Below are positions 1-5,332 of a stretch of DNA of 5,332 nucleotides, piece after piece. Each line of letters starts with the position of its first letter. The stretch's first letter is position 1. This DNA comes from Sphingopyxis sp. (lineage in GTDB: Bacteria; Pseudomonadota; Alphaproteobacteria; Sphingomonadales; Sphingomonadaceae), in NCBI GenBank assembly GCA_026125835.1, contig JAHCKJ010000161.1, positions 1-5,332 on the forward strand, read 5' to 3'. A model generated the notes under the pieces. That model did no database searches and was not told the origin of the DNA. It saw only the letters and a program-made list of their open reading frames with translations. The position numbers were made by a program, and so were the translations under genes.

Positions 1-713
1 GCTGGCTCGACAAGGGGCCGGCGGATATTTTCCGGCTGCACCGGCACCGCGATGAATTGCTGGCGCGCGGGGGATGGAAGGAAAAGTCGGTCGACAATCT
101 GCTCGCCGCGATCGAGGCGAAGCGCGCGCCCGACGCCGCGCGGCTGTTGTTCGGGCTTGGTATTCGGCATGTGGGCCAAGTGACCGCGCGCGATCTGCTG
201 AAGGGCATCGGCGACATCGCATTGCTCCCCGCCAAGGCGGCCGAGATCAACGCCTATATCGCGGCAAACCCGCGCGCCGAGGGCGAATCCGACGGCAAAT
301 ATGCGGCGCGCAAGATGGAGGCGATCAAGGCGATCCTCGATGTGCGCGCCGACGGCATCGGACCCGCGGTCGCCGAAGCGCTGGGCGATTTCTTTCACGA
401 GCCGCACAACCGTTCGCTGTGGGACGATCTGCTGTCCGAGGTCTCGCCGCCCCCTTATGTGGTCGAAACGCGCGACAGCGAGGTGTCGGGGATGACGGTG
501 GTGTTCACCGGCAAGCTGGAGACGATGAGCCGCGACGAAGCGAAGGCGCAGGCCGAGGCGCTGGGCGCCAAGGCGGCGGGATCGGTGAGCGCCAAAACCG
601 ACCTGGTGGTGGCGGGGCCGGGCGCGGGGTCGAAGCTGAAGCAGGCGGCGGCGCTCGGGATCAGGGTGATCGACGAGGCCGAGTGGGCGGCGATCGTGGC
701 GGCGGCGGGGTAG
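1..713 (+). CDS. ligA: NAD+-dependent DNA ligase LigA, C-terminal part (5' truncated by window edge)
   Basis: LigA seals nicks in double-stranded DNA, using NAD+ to adenylate itself, during replication and repair in the cytoplasm. The reading frame enters from the left edge (first whole codon at base 3, peptide starting WLDKGPADIFRL) and ends at TAG 711-713, giving about 236 C-terminal residues of a protein usually near 700. The helix-hairpin-helix region shows as GLGIRHVGQVTARDLL (about nt 150-200) and again as DGIGPAVAEALGDFF (about nt 351-395). A BRCT domain follows from about nt 483: SGMTVVFTGKLETMSRDEA, then a GPGAGSKLKQA segment, ending in the usual conserved tryptophan (EAEWAAIV). The adenylation, OB-fold and zinc-finger parts lie outside the window. 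The region resembles a normal LigA end with no frameshift. The TTG at 57 is only an internal codon. No T-rich hairpin follows, so read-through into the next gene is possible. Confidence 0.97.
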   Translation, partial: WLDKGPADIFRLHRHRDELLARGGWKEKSVDNLLAAIEAKRAPDAARLLFGLGIRHVGQVTARDLLKGIGDIALLPAKAAEINAYIAANPRAEGESDGKYAARKMEAIKAILDVRADGIGPAVAEALGDFFHEPHNRSLWDDLLSEVSPPPYVVETRDSEVSGMTVVFTGKLETMSRDEAKAQAEALGAKAAGSVSAKTDLVVAGPGAGSKLKQAAALGIRVIDEAEWAAIVAAAG

Positions 714-775
714 CGAGTGTTTTTGGCGGGATTGGGTTTGGCGCGACGTTATGTGCCGTGCGCGCCGTCACAGAC

Positions 776-779
776 GAGG
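776..779 (+). promoter_or_regulatory. Shine-Dalgarno GAGG choosing the desaturase start
   Basis: GAGG lies 8 nt before ATG 788, a good spacing. A second in-frame ATG at 806 has only a G-run (GGGGGA, 796-801) 4 nt upstream. This favours 788, but the two starts differ by only six residues and 806 (protein beginning MAKRDYL) remains possible. Confidence 0.45.
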
Positions 780-787
780 CCGCGCAA

Positions 788-1975
788 ATGGGGTTGGGGG
801 ACCAAATGGCCAAACGCGATTATCTGACCAACCTGATGCGTGACCTCGAATCGCATACCGAGGTGCGGCGCTTTGGCAGCGGGTGGCTGTCGGGCTTTTT
901 CGCGCTGCTGTTCGCCATCGTCGGGTTCGGCATGGTCGTCGCGCTGCGTTTTCCCGACTGGTTCGCGACGCCGGAACTGGCGATCATCAAGGACTGGGGC
1001 GGGTTTCGCGGGCTGGTGCATCTGGTGCTGCTGGCGAGCTATGGCCTTGCGCTGCTCAGCCTGCTGCTGCGCCCGCGCAAGGTACTCGGCGCGACCGCGC
1101 TGATGATCGCGCTCGCCGCGACGCTGATCGGCGGCGCCAATGTCCAGCCCGACGAGACGCGAAGCTGGGGGGTTTTCTTCGGGCTGGACTTTTTCGTCGT
1201 CAACCTGCTGATCACCGGCTTCATGTTCGCGCCGCTCGAACGCCTGTTCCCGCACCGCCGCGCGCAGCGATTGTTCCGCACCGAATGGCGCGAGGATCTG
1301 TTCTATTACCTCGTCAGCACGATGTTCGTGCAGGTGCTGGGCTTTCTGGCGCTCGCGCCGTCGACGATCATCAACGAAAATACGTCGAGCTGGCAGGCGT
1401 TTCGCGCCGGGGTCGCGTCGCTGCCGTGGCTCGTGCAATTCGTCATTGTCCTGATCGCTTCGGACCTCGCGCAATATTGGTATCACCGGATGTTCCACAA
1501 AGTGCCGTTCCTGTGGGGCTTCCACGCGATCCATCACAGCGCCAAATCGATGGACTGGCTGGCGGGGTCGCGGATGCATTTTGTCGAGATCATCCTGCTG
1601 CGTTCGATCACCTCGCTGCCCTTGTTCACCTTGGGGTTCAGCGCGTCGGTGATGCAGGCGTATATCGGTTTCATCTATGTCTGGTCGTCGCTGCTGCACG
1701 CCAATGTCGGGGGCAATTTCAACCGGCTCGGCCACTGGATCGCGACGCCGCGCTTTCATCACTGGCACCATGGGCTGGAACGCGAGGCGTTCGACGTCAA
1801 TTTTGCGATCCACTTTCCGTGGCTCGACAAGATTTTCGGGACCTTTCATCTGCCCAAGGACCGCTGGCCCCAGAATTACGGCATCCCCGAAGATGTGCCG
1901 AAAAACTATTGGGGGCAGTTCCTCTATCCGTGGACGCGGACGGGGAAAAAGGTCGACGAGACGCCGGCGGAGTGA
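788..1975 (+). CDS. Sterol desaturase / fatty acid hydroxylase superfamily membrane protein
   Basis: This is a complete 395-residue integral membrane protein. The superfamily uses a non-haem di-iron centre, held by clustered histidines on the cytoplasmic face, to hydroxylate or desaturate lipid-type substrates; the substrate here cannot be predicted. The histidine clusters are all visible: YHRMFH (H233, H237), HAIHH (H246, H249, H250), RMHFVE (H264), LLHANVGG (H304) and HHWHH (H324-H328). A tail HLPKDRWPQNYGIP follows, as is common in bacterial members. Hydrophobic stretches fall near residues 34-54, 73-95, 98-116, 128-150, 171-191, 213-230 and 268-300. The N-terminal 120 residues therefore add about three spans before the usual catalytic core. 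The start at 788 rests on GAGG upstream; 806 would give 389 residues. The gene sits 74 bp after ligA in the same direction with no obvious terminator between. A carotenoid hydroxylase or alkylglycerol monooxygenase-like role is possible but unproven. Confidence 0.93.
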   Translation: MGLGDQMAKRDYLTNLMRDLESHTEVRRFGSGWLSGFFALLFAIVGFGMVVALRFPDWFATPELAIIKDWGGFRGLVHLVLLASYGLALLSLLLRPRKVLGATALMIALAATLIGGANVQPDETRSWGVFFGLDFFVVNLLITGFMFAPLERLFPHRRAQRLFRTEWREDLFYYLVSTMFVQVLGFLALAPSTIINENTSSWQAFRAGVASLPWLVQFVIVLIASDLAQYWYHRMFHKVPFLWGFHAIHHSAKSMDWLAGSRMHFVEIILLRSITSLPLFTLGFSASVMQAYIGFIYVWSSLLHANVGGNFNRLGHWIATPRFHHWHHGLEREAFDVNFAIHFPWLDKIFGTFHLPKDRWPQNYGIPEDVPKNYWGQFLYPWTRTGKKVDETPAE

Positions 1976-1979
1976 TTTG

Positions 1980-2059
1980 TTCGCGCGGAGACGCGGAGCC
2001 GCGGAGAAATCGTAAAGCGGTGCAGCCGCCTGTCTTTTGGCTCCGCGTCTCCGCGTGAA
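1980..2059. repeat. Hairpin-forming dispersed repeat, CGCGGAG type
   Basis: The arms 1984-2000 and 2039-2055 are perfect 17-bp inverted copies. With one G-T pair the stem extends to 1980-2000 against 2039-2059, about 21 bp enclosing 38 nt. The left arm contains CGCGGAG three times at an exact 8-nt period (1984, 1992, 2000); the right arm has the reverse complement twice (2041, 2049). The enclosed part can form a small inner stem, GCGG 2017-2020 with CCGC 2026-2029. The repeat begins four bases after the desaturase stop codon. Read as protein it gives SRGDAEPRR...LRVSA, a pattern I know from spurious peptides in sphingomonad genomes, so it is probably a REP-like element. It could shield the 3' end of the mRNA or weakly terminate, but there is no T-run directly after the stem. 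Confidence 0.8.
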
Positions 2060-2087
2060 TCCTTTAGCGGGGAGCTTTATATGTGAA

Positions 2088-2173
2088 CCGTTCGCCCTGA
2101 GCTTGTCGAAGGGCCGTTCTTTTTTGCAACGCTGAAAGCAAGAGCGGTGCTTCGACAAGCTCGGCACGAACGG
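2088..2173. repeat. Sphingomonad REP-like inverted repeat (CTGAGCTTGTCGAAG type)
   Basis: The arms 2088-2111 and 2150-2173 are inverted copies matching at 21 of 24 positions; all three differences fall within CCCTGAG against CTCGGCA. Pairing continues inward imperfectly (GGCCGTTCTT against AAGAGCGGTG), so nearly the whole 86-nt unit can fold into one long hairpin centred near 2130. The core TTCGACAAGCTC is the hallmark of a repeat found in many copies between genes of sphingomonads and some relatives. Its minus-strand translations (VPSLSKH, FDKLRANG) often appear as false proteins. The T-rich part lies within the inner stem, not after it, so I do not call it a terminator. Confidence 0.85.
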
Positions 2174-2180
2174 CGTTGAG

Positions 2181-2224
2181 TGATGATCCAGATTTAGGGT
2201 CAGGACCCAACTCATGATGCTCCA
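2181..2224. repeat. Short palindrome flanked by 10-nt near-direct repeats
   Basis: TGATGATCCA (2181-2190) and TGATGCTCCA (2215-2224) match at 9 of 10 bases in the same orientation. Between them lies a 24-nt stretch with the palindrome GGGTC-AG-GACCC (2197-2208). Outer bases TGAGT and ACTCA can add a few pairs to the hairpin. The block follows the REP-like repeat directly and precedes the next operon. It may be part of a longer mobile relic, an operator or chance; I do not recognise it. Confidence 0.4.
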
Positions 2225-2265
2225 ATAGCCTTGAACACGGCTTGCCAGCGAACAGCTTCGATCAT

Positions 2266-2270
2266 AAAGG
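2266..2270 (+). promoter_or_regulatory. Shine-Dalgarno AAAGG before GTG 2278
   Basis: AAAGG ends 7 nt before GTG 2278. This supports GTG over the farther in-frame TTG at 2242, which has no purine-rich site in front. An in-frame stop at 2215-2217 excludes any earlier start. Confidence 0.45.
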
Positions 2271-2277
2271 CCGCCGC

Positions 2278-2670
2278 GTGAGCCTGCTCGCCGCCTTTCG
2301 CCGTCCCGGTATCTTGCTGCTGTTGCCGCTGCTGCTCGCGCTCGGCGCGCGGGTGCTGGTGGCGCCGGGGTGGATGATCGAGAGCGATGCGGGCGGGTCG
2401 ATCACCGTGCGTATCTGTTCGGATCCGACCGATCCCGGCAAGACGGTGACGATCCCGCTGGAAAAAGCAGGCAGTCATGACGCGGGCGAGACGCAGCAGC
2501 ATTGCCCATGGGGCGCGCTGGCCAATGCGCCGATCGTGCCGGGTGAACCCCTGTTGATCGCGGCGCCGATGGTTGCGGCGCCGACCCCGGTCGCGGTGCG
2601 GTCACTGGGCTTTGCACCCGGCATTGCGTCGCCCCTGCCGCCGAGTACCGGACCCCCTGCTTTCGCCTGA
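2278..2670 (+). CDS. Small membrane-anchored protein, DUF2946-like
   Basis: A 130-residue protein when started at GTG 2278 (142 if from TTG 2242). I see one strongly hydrophobic segment at residues 10-26 (rich in Leu), followed by ARVLVAPGWM, a short soluble part with RICSDPT (Cys47), the motif QHCPWGALA (His75, Cys76) and a Pro/Ala-rich tail ending STGPPAFA. This order (N-terminal hydrophobic anchor, P-GWM, a Cys, HCP, small C-terminal end with GPPA) is like the DUF2946 family, whose function is unknown and whose members are often found beside TonB-dependent receptors or copper genes. His-Cys residues outside the inner membrane could bind a metal; this is inference. It is the first gene of a same-strand row: the receptor starts 71 bp later with no terminator between. 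The family call rests on pattern memory only. Confidence 0.72.
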   Translation: MSLLAAFRRPGILLLLPLLLALGARVLVAPGWMIESDAGGSITVRICSDPTDPGKTVTIPLEKAGSHDAGETQQHCPWGALANAPIVPGEPLLIAAPMVAAPTPVAVRSLGFAPGIASPLPPSTGPPAFA

Positions 2671-2688
2671 ACCACATTAAATGGCCGT

Positions 2689-2704
2689 CCGCGCAGATGC
2701 GCGG
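2689..2704 (+). other. Small GC hairpin in the leader before the receptor gene
   Basis: CCGCGC (2689-2694) pairs with GCGCGG (2699-2704) around the loop AGAT. It lies in the 71-bp gap between the small protein and the receptor gene. There is no T-run after it, so it is not a standard terminator. It could adjust mRNA processing or expression of the receptor, or be chance in GC-rich DNA. Confidence 0.3.
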
Positions 2705-2741
2705 CGCGGCGCTTTGCTGATTTCACGCGAAAGATCGATTT

Positions 2742-4751
2742 ATGAAAATCCACGCCTATCGGGCGGCGCCATTGCTGGCGCTCGTCCTCTCATTCGTCCC
2801 TGCCGCGGCGCACGCCGCCGAGGCCGAAGCCGATCCGACGATCATCGTCACCGCCCCCGAACTGACCAACGAAGCCGAAGCCCGCGTCGCCAAGACCGCG
2901 GGCGGCGCCGATGTCGTCAGCCATCAGGATTATGCCGACAAGTCGATCGTCAGCTTGCGCGACACGCTGGCTTTCTCGCCGGGCATCTACCTCCAGCCGC
3001 GTTACGGACAGGAAGTCCGCATTTCGATCCGCGGATCGGGGCTGTCGCGCGGTTTCCATATGCGCGGACTGACGCTGCTCCAGGACGGGGTGCCGATCAA
3101 CCTGGCCGACGACAATGGCGATTTCCAGGAGCTCGAGCCGATCTTTTTCGACCATCTCGAGGTCTATCGCGGCGCCAATGCACTGCGTTTCGGGTCGGGC
3201 ACGCTGGGCGGTGCGGTCAATGGCGTGACGCCGACCGGGCGGACGGCCGGGGGTTTCTATCTGCGCGGTGATGTCGGCAGTTTCGACAGCTATCGCGGGC
3301 TGGTGTCGGCGGGCGTCGCCGGCGACCGCGTCGATGCGTGGGCGGCGGTCAGCGCCGACACGTCGAGCGGCGACCGCGACCATGTCAACCGGCGCAGTTT
3401 TCGCTTTCACGGCAATGTCGGGATGAAGCTGAGCGACGTCGTTTCGACGCGCTTCTATGCCAGCTACAACGACATCAAACAGGAAATCCCCGGCGCGCTG
3501 ACGTTCAACCAGGCACTGACCACGCCGCGCGTCGCCAGCGCGGCGGCGGTGGCGGGCGATCAGGCGCGCGATATCGTGTCGCTGCGATTGCAGAACCGCA
3601 CCACGTTCGACTGGGGCGCGTTCAAGCTGGATGTCGGCGGCTTCGTCAACGCCAAGTCACTCTATCACCCGATTTTTCAGGTGATCGATCAGGACTCGCT
3701 CGACCTTGGCGGCTTCTTCCGCGCCGACTATGCGAGCGGGCCGGTCGAGGTCACGCTGGGCGGCGAGCTGCGCCGCGGCAGCACCGACGCGCGCCAATAT
3801 GTGAACATCGCCGGACGGCGCGGGGCGCTGCTGTTCGATGCCGACCAGACCGCGCGCACCGCCAACATCTATGGCGAGGTGCGGGTGCGCCCGGTCGAGA
3901 AGCTGACCTTGACCGCGGGCGGGGTCTATGCCGACGGCTTCCGCAAGCGGCGCGTCAATGTATCGACGTCGCGCGGCGGGCGGATCGATTTCGACGCCTT
4001 TTCTCCCAAGTTCGGGGTGCTGTTCGAACCGGGCGACGACGTGCAGCTCTTTGCCAACTATAGCCGCTCGGCCGAATTTCCGGGCTTCGGCGAGGTGTTC
4101 CAGAATATCGGCACGCCTCCGGTCAGCCAGGTCGTGTCGACGATCCGCCCGCAGCGCGCCTGGACGGCCGAGGTCGGCACCCGCGGCAAGACCGGGATCG
4201 TCAATTGGGATCTGGCGCTCTATCGCTCGACGCTGAAGGGCGAATTGCTGCAATTCACCACCAATGTCAGCATCCCCGCGGCGACCTTCAACGCCGGCCG
4301 CACGCTGCATCAGGGGGTCGAAGCGGCACTGGAAATCGCGCCGACCGACTGGCTGCGCCTGCGGCAGGTTTATACTTATAGCGACTTCCGGTTCCGGAAC
4401 GACAGCCAGTTCGGCAACAACCGCCTGCCGGTGGTGCCCAAGCATGTTTACCGGGCCGAGGCGCGGATCGGTAGCGATGCGCTGCATATCGCGCCGAATG
4501 TCGAGTGGGTGCCCGATGGTCCGTTCGCCGATTATCGCAACCTCGTCCAGACGCCCGGCTATGCCCTGCTGGGCGTCACCGGCGGGGCGCGGGTTGCCGA
4601 GGGGGTCGATGCCTTTGTCGATATCCGCAACATCACCGGCAAAAAGGCGATCGGCGACATCAGCGCGGCGGTCACCGTGACCCCGGCATCGGCGGTCTAC
4701 TATCCGGTCGAGCGCCGCGCGGTGTCCGCCGGCATTCGCGCGCGCTTCTAA
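2742..4751 (+). CDS. TonB-dependent outer-membrane receptor
   Basis: A complete 669-residue receptor that would import a scarce ligand, most likely a metal chelate, across the outer membrane using TonB-ExbBD energy. A signal peptide occupies residues 1-25 or 26 (KIHAYR, hydrophobic core LLALVLSFV, cleavage near AHA-A). A TonB box-like DPTIIVTAP follows at 31-39. The plug (about 45-165) shows RISIRGSGLSRGFHMRGL, LLQDGVPIN and VYRGANALRFGSGTLGGAVN. The remainder is the beta barrel, with NYSRSAEFPGFGEVF from residue 439 and NAGRTLHQGVEAALE from 517, ending in RARF, the usual terminal Phe for barrel assembly. There is no STN signalling extension, so it is not a FecA-style transducer, and there are no cysteines. 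The ATG is fixed by an in-frame stop at 2718-2720; the Shine-Dalgarno (GAAAG, 2729-2733) is weak. The downstream PepSY protein points to iron-siderophore or copper uptake; the ligand cannot be read from sequence. Confidence 0.95.
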   Translation: MKIHAYRAAPLLALVLSFVPAAAHAAEAEADPTIIVTAPELTNEAEARVAKTAGGADVVSHQDYADKSIVSLRDTLAFSPGIYLQPRYGQEVRISIRGSGLSRGFHMRGLTLLQDGVPINLADDNGDFQELEPIFFDHLEVYRGANALRFGSGTLGGAVNGVTPTGRTAGGFYLRGDVGSFDSYRGLVSAGVAGDRVDAWAAVSADTSSGDRDHVNRRSFRFHGNVGMKLSDVVSTRFYASYNDIKQEIPGALTFNQALTTPRVASAAAVAGDQARDIVSLRLQNRTTFDWGAFKLDVGGFVNAKSLYHPIFQVIDQDSLDLGGFFRADYASGPVEVTLGGELRRGSTDARQYVNIAGRRGALLFDADQTARTANIYGEVRVRPVEKLTLTAGGVYADGFRKRRVNVSTSRGGRIDFDAFSPKFGVLFEPGDDVQLFANYSRSAEFPGFGEVFQNIGTPPVSQVVSTIRPQRAWTAEVGTRGKTGIVNWDLALYRSTLKGELLQFTTNVSIPAATFNAGRTLHQGVEAALEIAPTDWLRLRQVYTYSDFRFRNDSQFGNNRLPVVPKHVYRAEARIGSDALHIAPNVEWVPDGPFADYRNLVQTPGYALLGVTGGARVAEGVDAFVDIRNITGKKAIGDISAAVTVTPASAVYYPVERRAVSAGIRARF

Positions 4752-4759
4752 AGGGAGGG
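4752..4759 (+). promoter_or_regulatory. Strong ribosome binding site coupling receptor and PepSY gene
   Basis: AGGGAGGG begins directly after the receptor stop codon and ends 7 nt before ATG 4767. It is the best Shine-Dalgarno in the window. With a gap of only 15 bp it indicates the two genes are translated from one mRNA and may be coupled. Confidence 0.75.
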
Positions 4760-4766
4760 ACAGGGG

Positions 4767-5332
4767 ATGACCGACATCAACCGCATTCCGCTCTATCGCA
4801 CGATCTGGCGCTGGCATTTTTATGCCGGGCTGTTCGTCATCCCCTTCATCCTGCTGCTGTCGGTGACGGGCGCGGCCTATCTGTTCAAGCCCGAGCTCGA
4901 CCGGTGGCAGGAGCGCGCATGGCGCGGCCTGCCGGTCGCCGAGCGGGTCGATGCCGACGCGCAGGTGGCGGCGGCGCTCTCCGCTTTTCCGGGCGCGAGC
5001 TTTCACTATTACCGGGTGCCCGAGGCGCCGGGCGATGCGGCGATCGTCCATGTCGGGCTGCCAAATGGCACGATGCGCGATGTGGCGGTGGCGCCGCGGG
5101 GAGAGGTGATCGGATCGGCCGATCCCGACGACCGGATTTCGGCGTGGCTGGCGAAAATCCACGGCAGCCTGCTGATCGGGCGCGCGGGCGGGATCATCGT
5201 CGAACTCGCCGCGAGCTGGGCGATCGTGATGATCCTGACCGGGCTCTATCTCTGGTGGCCGCGCGGGCGCGGGGCGGCAGGGGTCGTGTGGCCGCGCCTG
5301 TCGCTCGGCGGGCGGACCGCGCTGCGCGACCT
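4767..5332 (+). CDS. PepSY-associated transmembrane protein, N-terminal part (3' truncated by window edge)
   Basis: The first 188 codons of an inner-membrane protein of the PepSY_TM type; the frame is open to the right edge. The N-terminus carries the classic start LYRTIWRWHFYAGLFVIPF with His17, and a first membrane span at about residues 18-40 (GLFVIPFILLLSVTGAAYLF). A periplasmic PepSY-like part follows (about 45-128), then KIHGSLLIGRAGG with His132 and a second span (about 143-164, ending GLYLWWPRGR). Complete members commonly have 350-500 residues and about four spans, so more than half is probably missing. Conserved histidines in characterised relatives such as FoxB and PiuB ligate haem, and those proteins reduce ferric siderophores; His17 and His132 fit that, by inference. 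It lies 15 bp after the receptor with a strong ribosome binding site, so joint function in metal uptake is likely. Confidence 0.92.
   Translation, partial: MTDINRIPLYRTIWRWHFYAGLFVIPFILLLSVTGAAYLFKPELDRWQERAWRGLPVAERVDADAQVAAALSAFPGASFHYYRVPEAPGDAAIVHVGLPNGTMRDVAVAPRGEVIGSADPDDRISAWLAKIHGSLLIGRAGGIIVELAASWAIVMILTGLYLWWPRGRGAAGVVWPRLSLGGRTALRD

Noticed and set aside
74..787. Long open frame running from within ligA into the desaturase gene, as if fused or with a far upstream start
   Set aside because: The part before 788 is an out-of-frame shadow of ligA rich in Arg and Gly with no family features; a good start with GAGG exists at 788.
883..2058. 391-codon plus-strand frame overlapping the desaturase and ending in the first repeat
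   Set aside because: Out-of-frame shadow of the desaturase; its end is the typical translation of the repeat.
2088..2173. Rho-independent terminator in the second repeat
   Set aside because: The T-run lies within the inner stem and loop, not after the stem, and the structure fits a dispersed repeat better.
749..2215. 488-codon minus-strand open frame opposite the desaturase and repeats
   Set aside because: It is Arg/Gln/Pro-rich shadow coding caused by GC-biased third positions, runs through both repeats (giving SLSKH and FDKLRANG), and lies opposite a clear gene.
2242..2277. TTG 2242 as start of the small protein
   Set aside because: No Shine-Dalgarno is near it, while GTG 2278 has AAAGG at good spacing and directly begins the hydrophobic anchor. 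It is kept as an alternative only.
1976..2277. CRISPR array or tRNA/ncRNA gene in the repeat-rich gap
   Set aside because: There are no regularly spaced repeats with unique spacers and no tRNA-like arms; the structure is explained by two inverted repeats.
2714..2742. Possible -35/-10 pair (TTGCTG, 17 nt, GATTTA) before the receptor
   Set aside because: The -10 would overlap the ATG, so a transcript from it would lack the start codon.
3657..5162. 501-codon minus-strand open frame opposite the receptor and PepSY gene
   Set aside because: It covers two well-supported plus-strand genes, has shadow-like composition and matches no family I recognise.

Overview
This 5.3-kb window is high-GC DNA that reads as a sphingomonad alphaproteobacterium. 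Sphingopyxis or a close relative fits best. That placement is an inference from the style of the LigA C-terminus, the GC-rich codon use and two dispersed repeat types between genes. Translated, those repeats give the spurious peptides (SLSKH, FDKLRAN, SRGDAEPRR) that recur in sphingomonad genomes. Every gene I can support lies on the + strand.

Layout: (1) 1-713 is the 3' end of ligA, the NAD+-dependent DNA ligase, covering the helix-hairpin-helix region and the BRCT domain. (2) 788-1975 is a complete multi-spanning membrane protein of the sterol desaturase/fatty acid hydroxylase superfamily with all histidine clusters present. (3) 1976-2277 is a gene-free gap of about 300 bp. It holds two unrelated hairpin-forming dispersed repeats placed head to tail, then a small palindrome flanked by near-identical 10-nt direct repeats. 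(4) 2278 to beyond the right edge is a probable three-gene operon: a small membrane-anchored protein resembling the DUF2946 family, a complete TonB-dependent outer-membrane receptor, and the first 188 codons of a PepSY-associated transmembrane protein.

How the genes may work together: ligA and the desaturase look like chromosomal neighbours with no shared job. The last three genes look like a metal or metallophore uptake unit. The receptor would import a chelate across the outer membrane, and the PepSY-type protein would act at the inner membrane, where relatives reduce ferric siderophores. The small protein has a His-Cys motif and could handle the metal in the periplasm. Which metal (iron or copper) cannot be told from this sequence. 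I see no clear evidence of a wholly new system. The most unusual parts are the repeat island and the small-protein/receptor/PepSY cassette.
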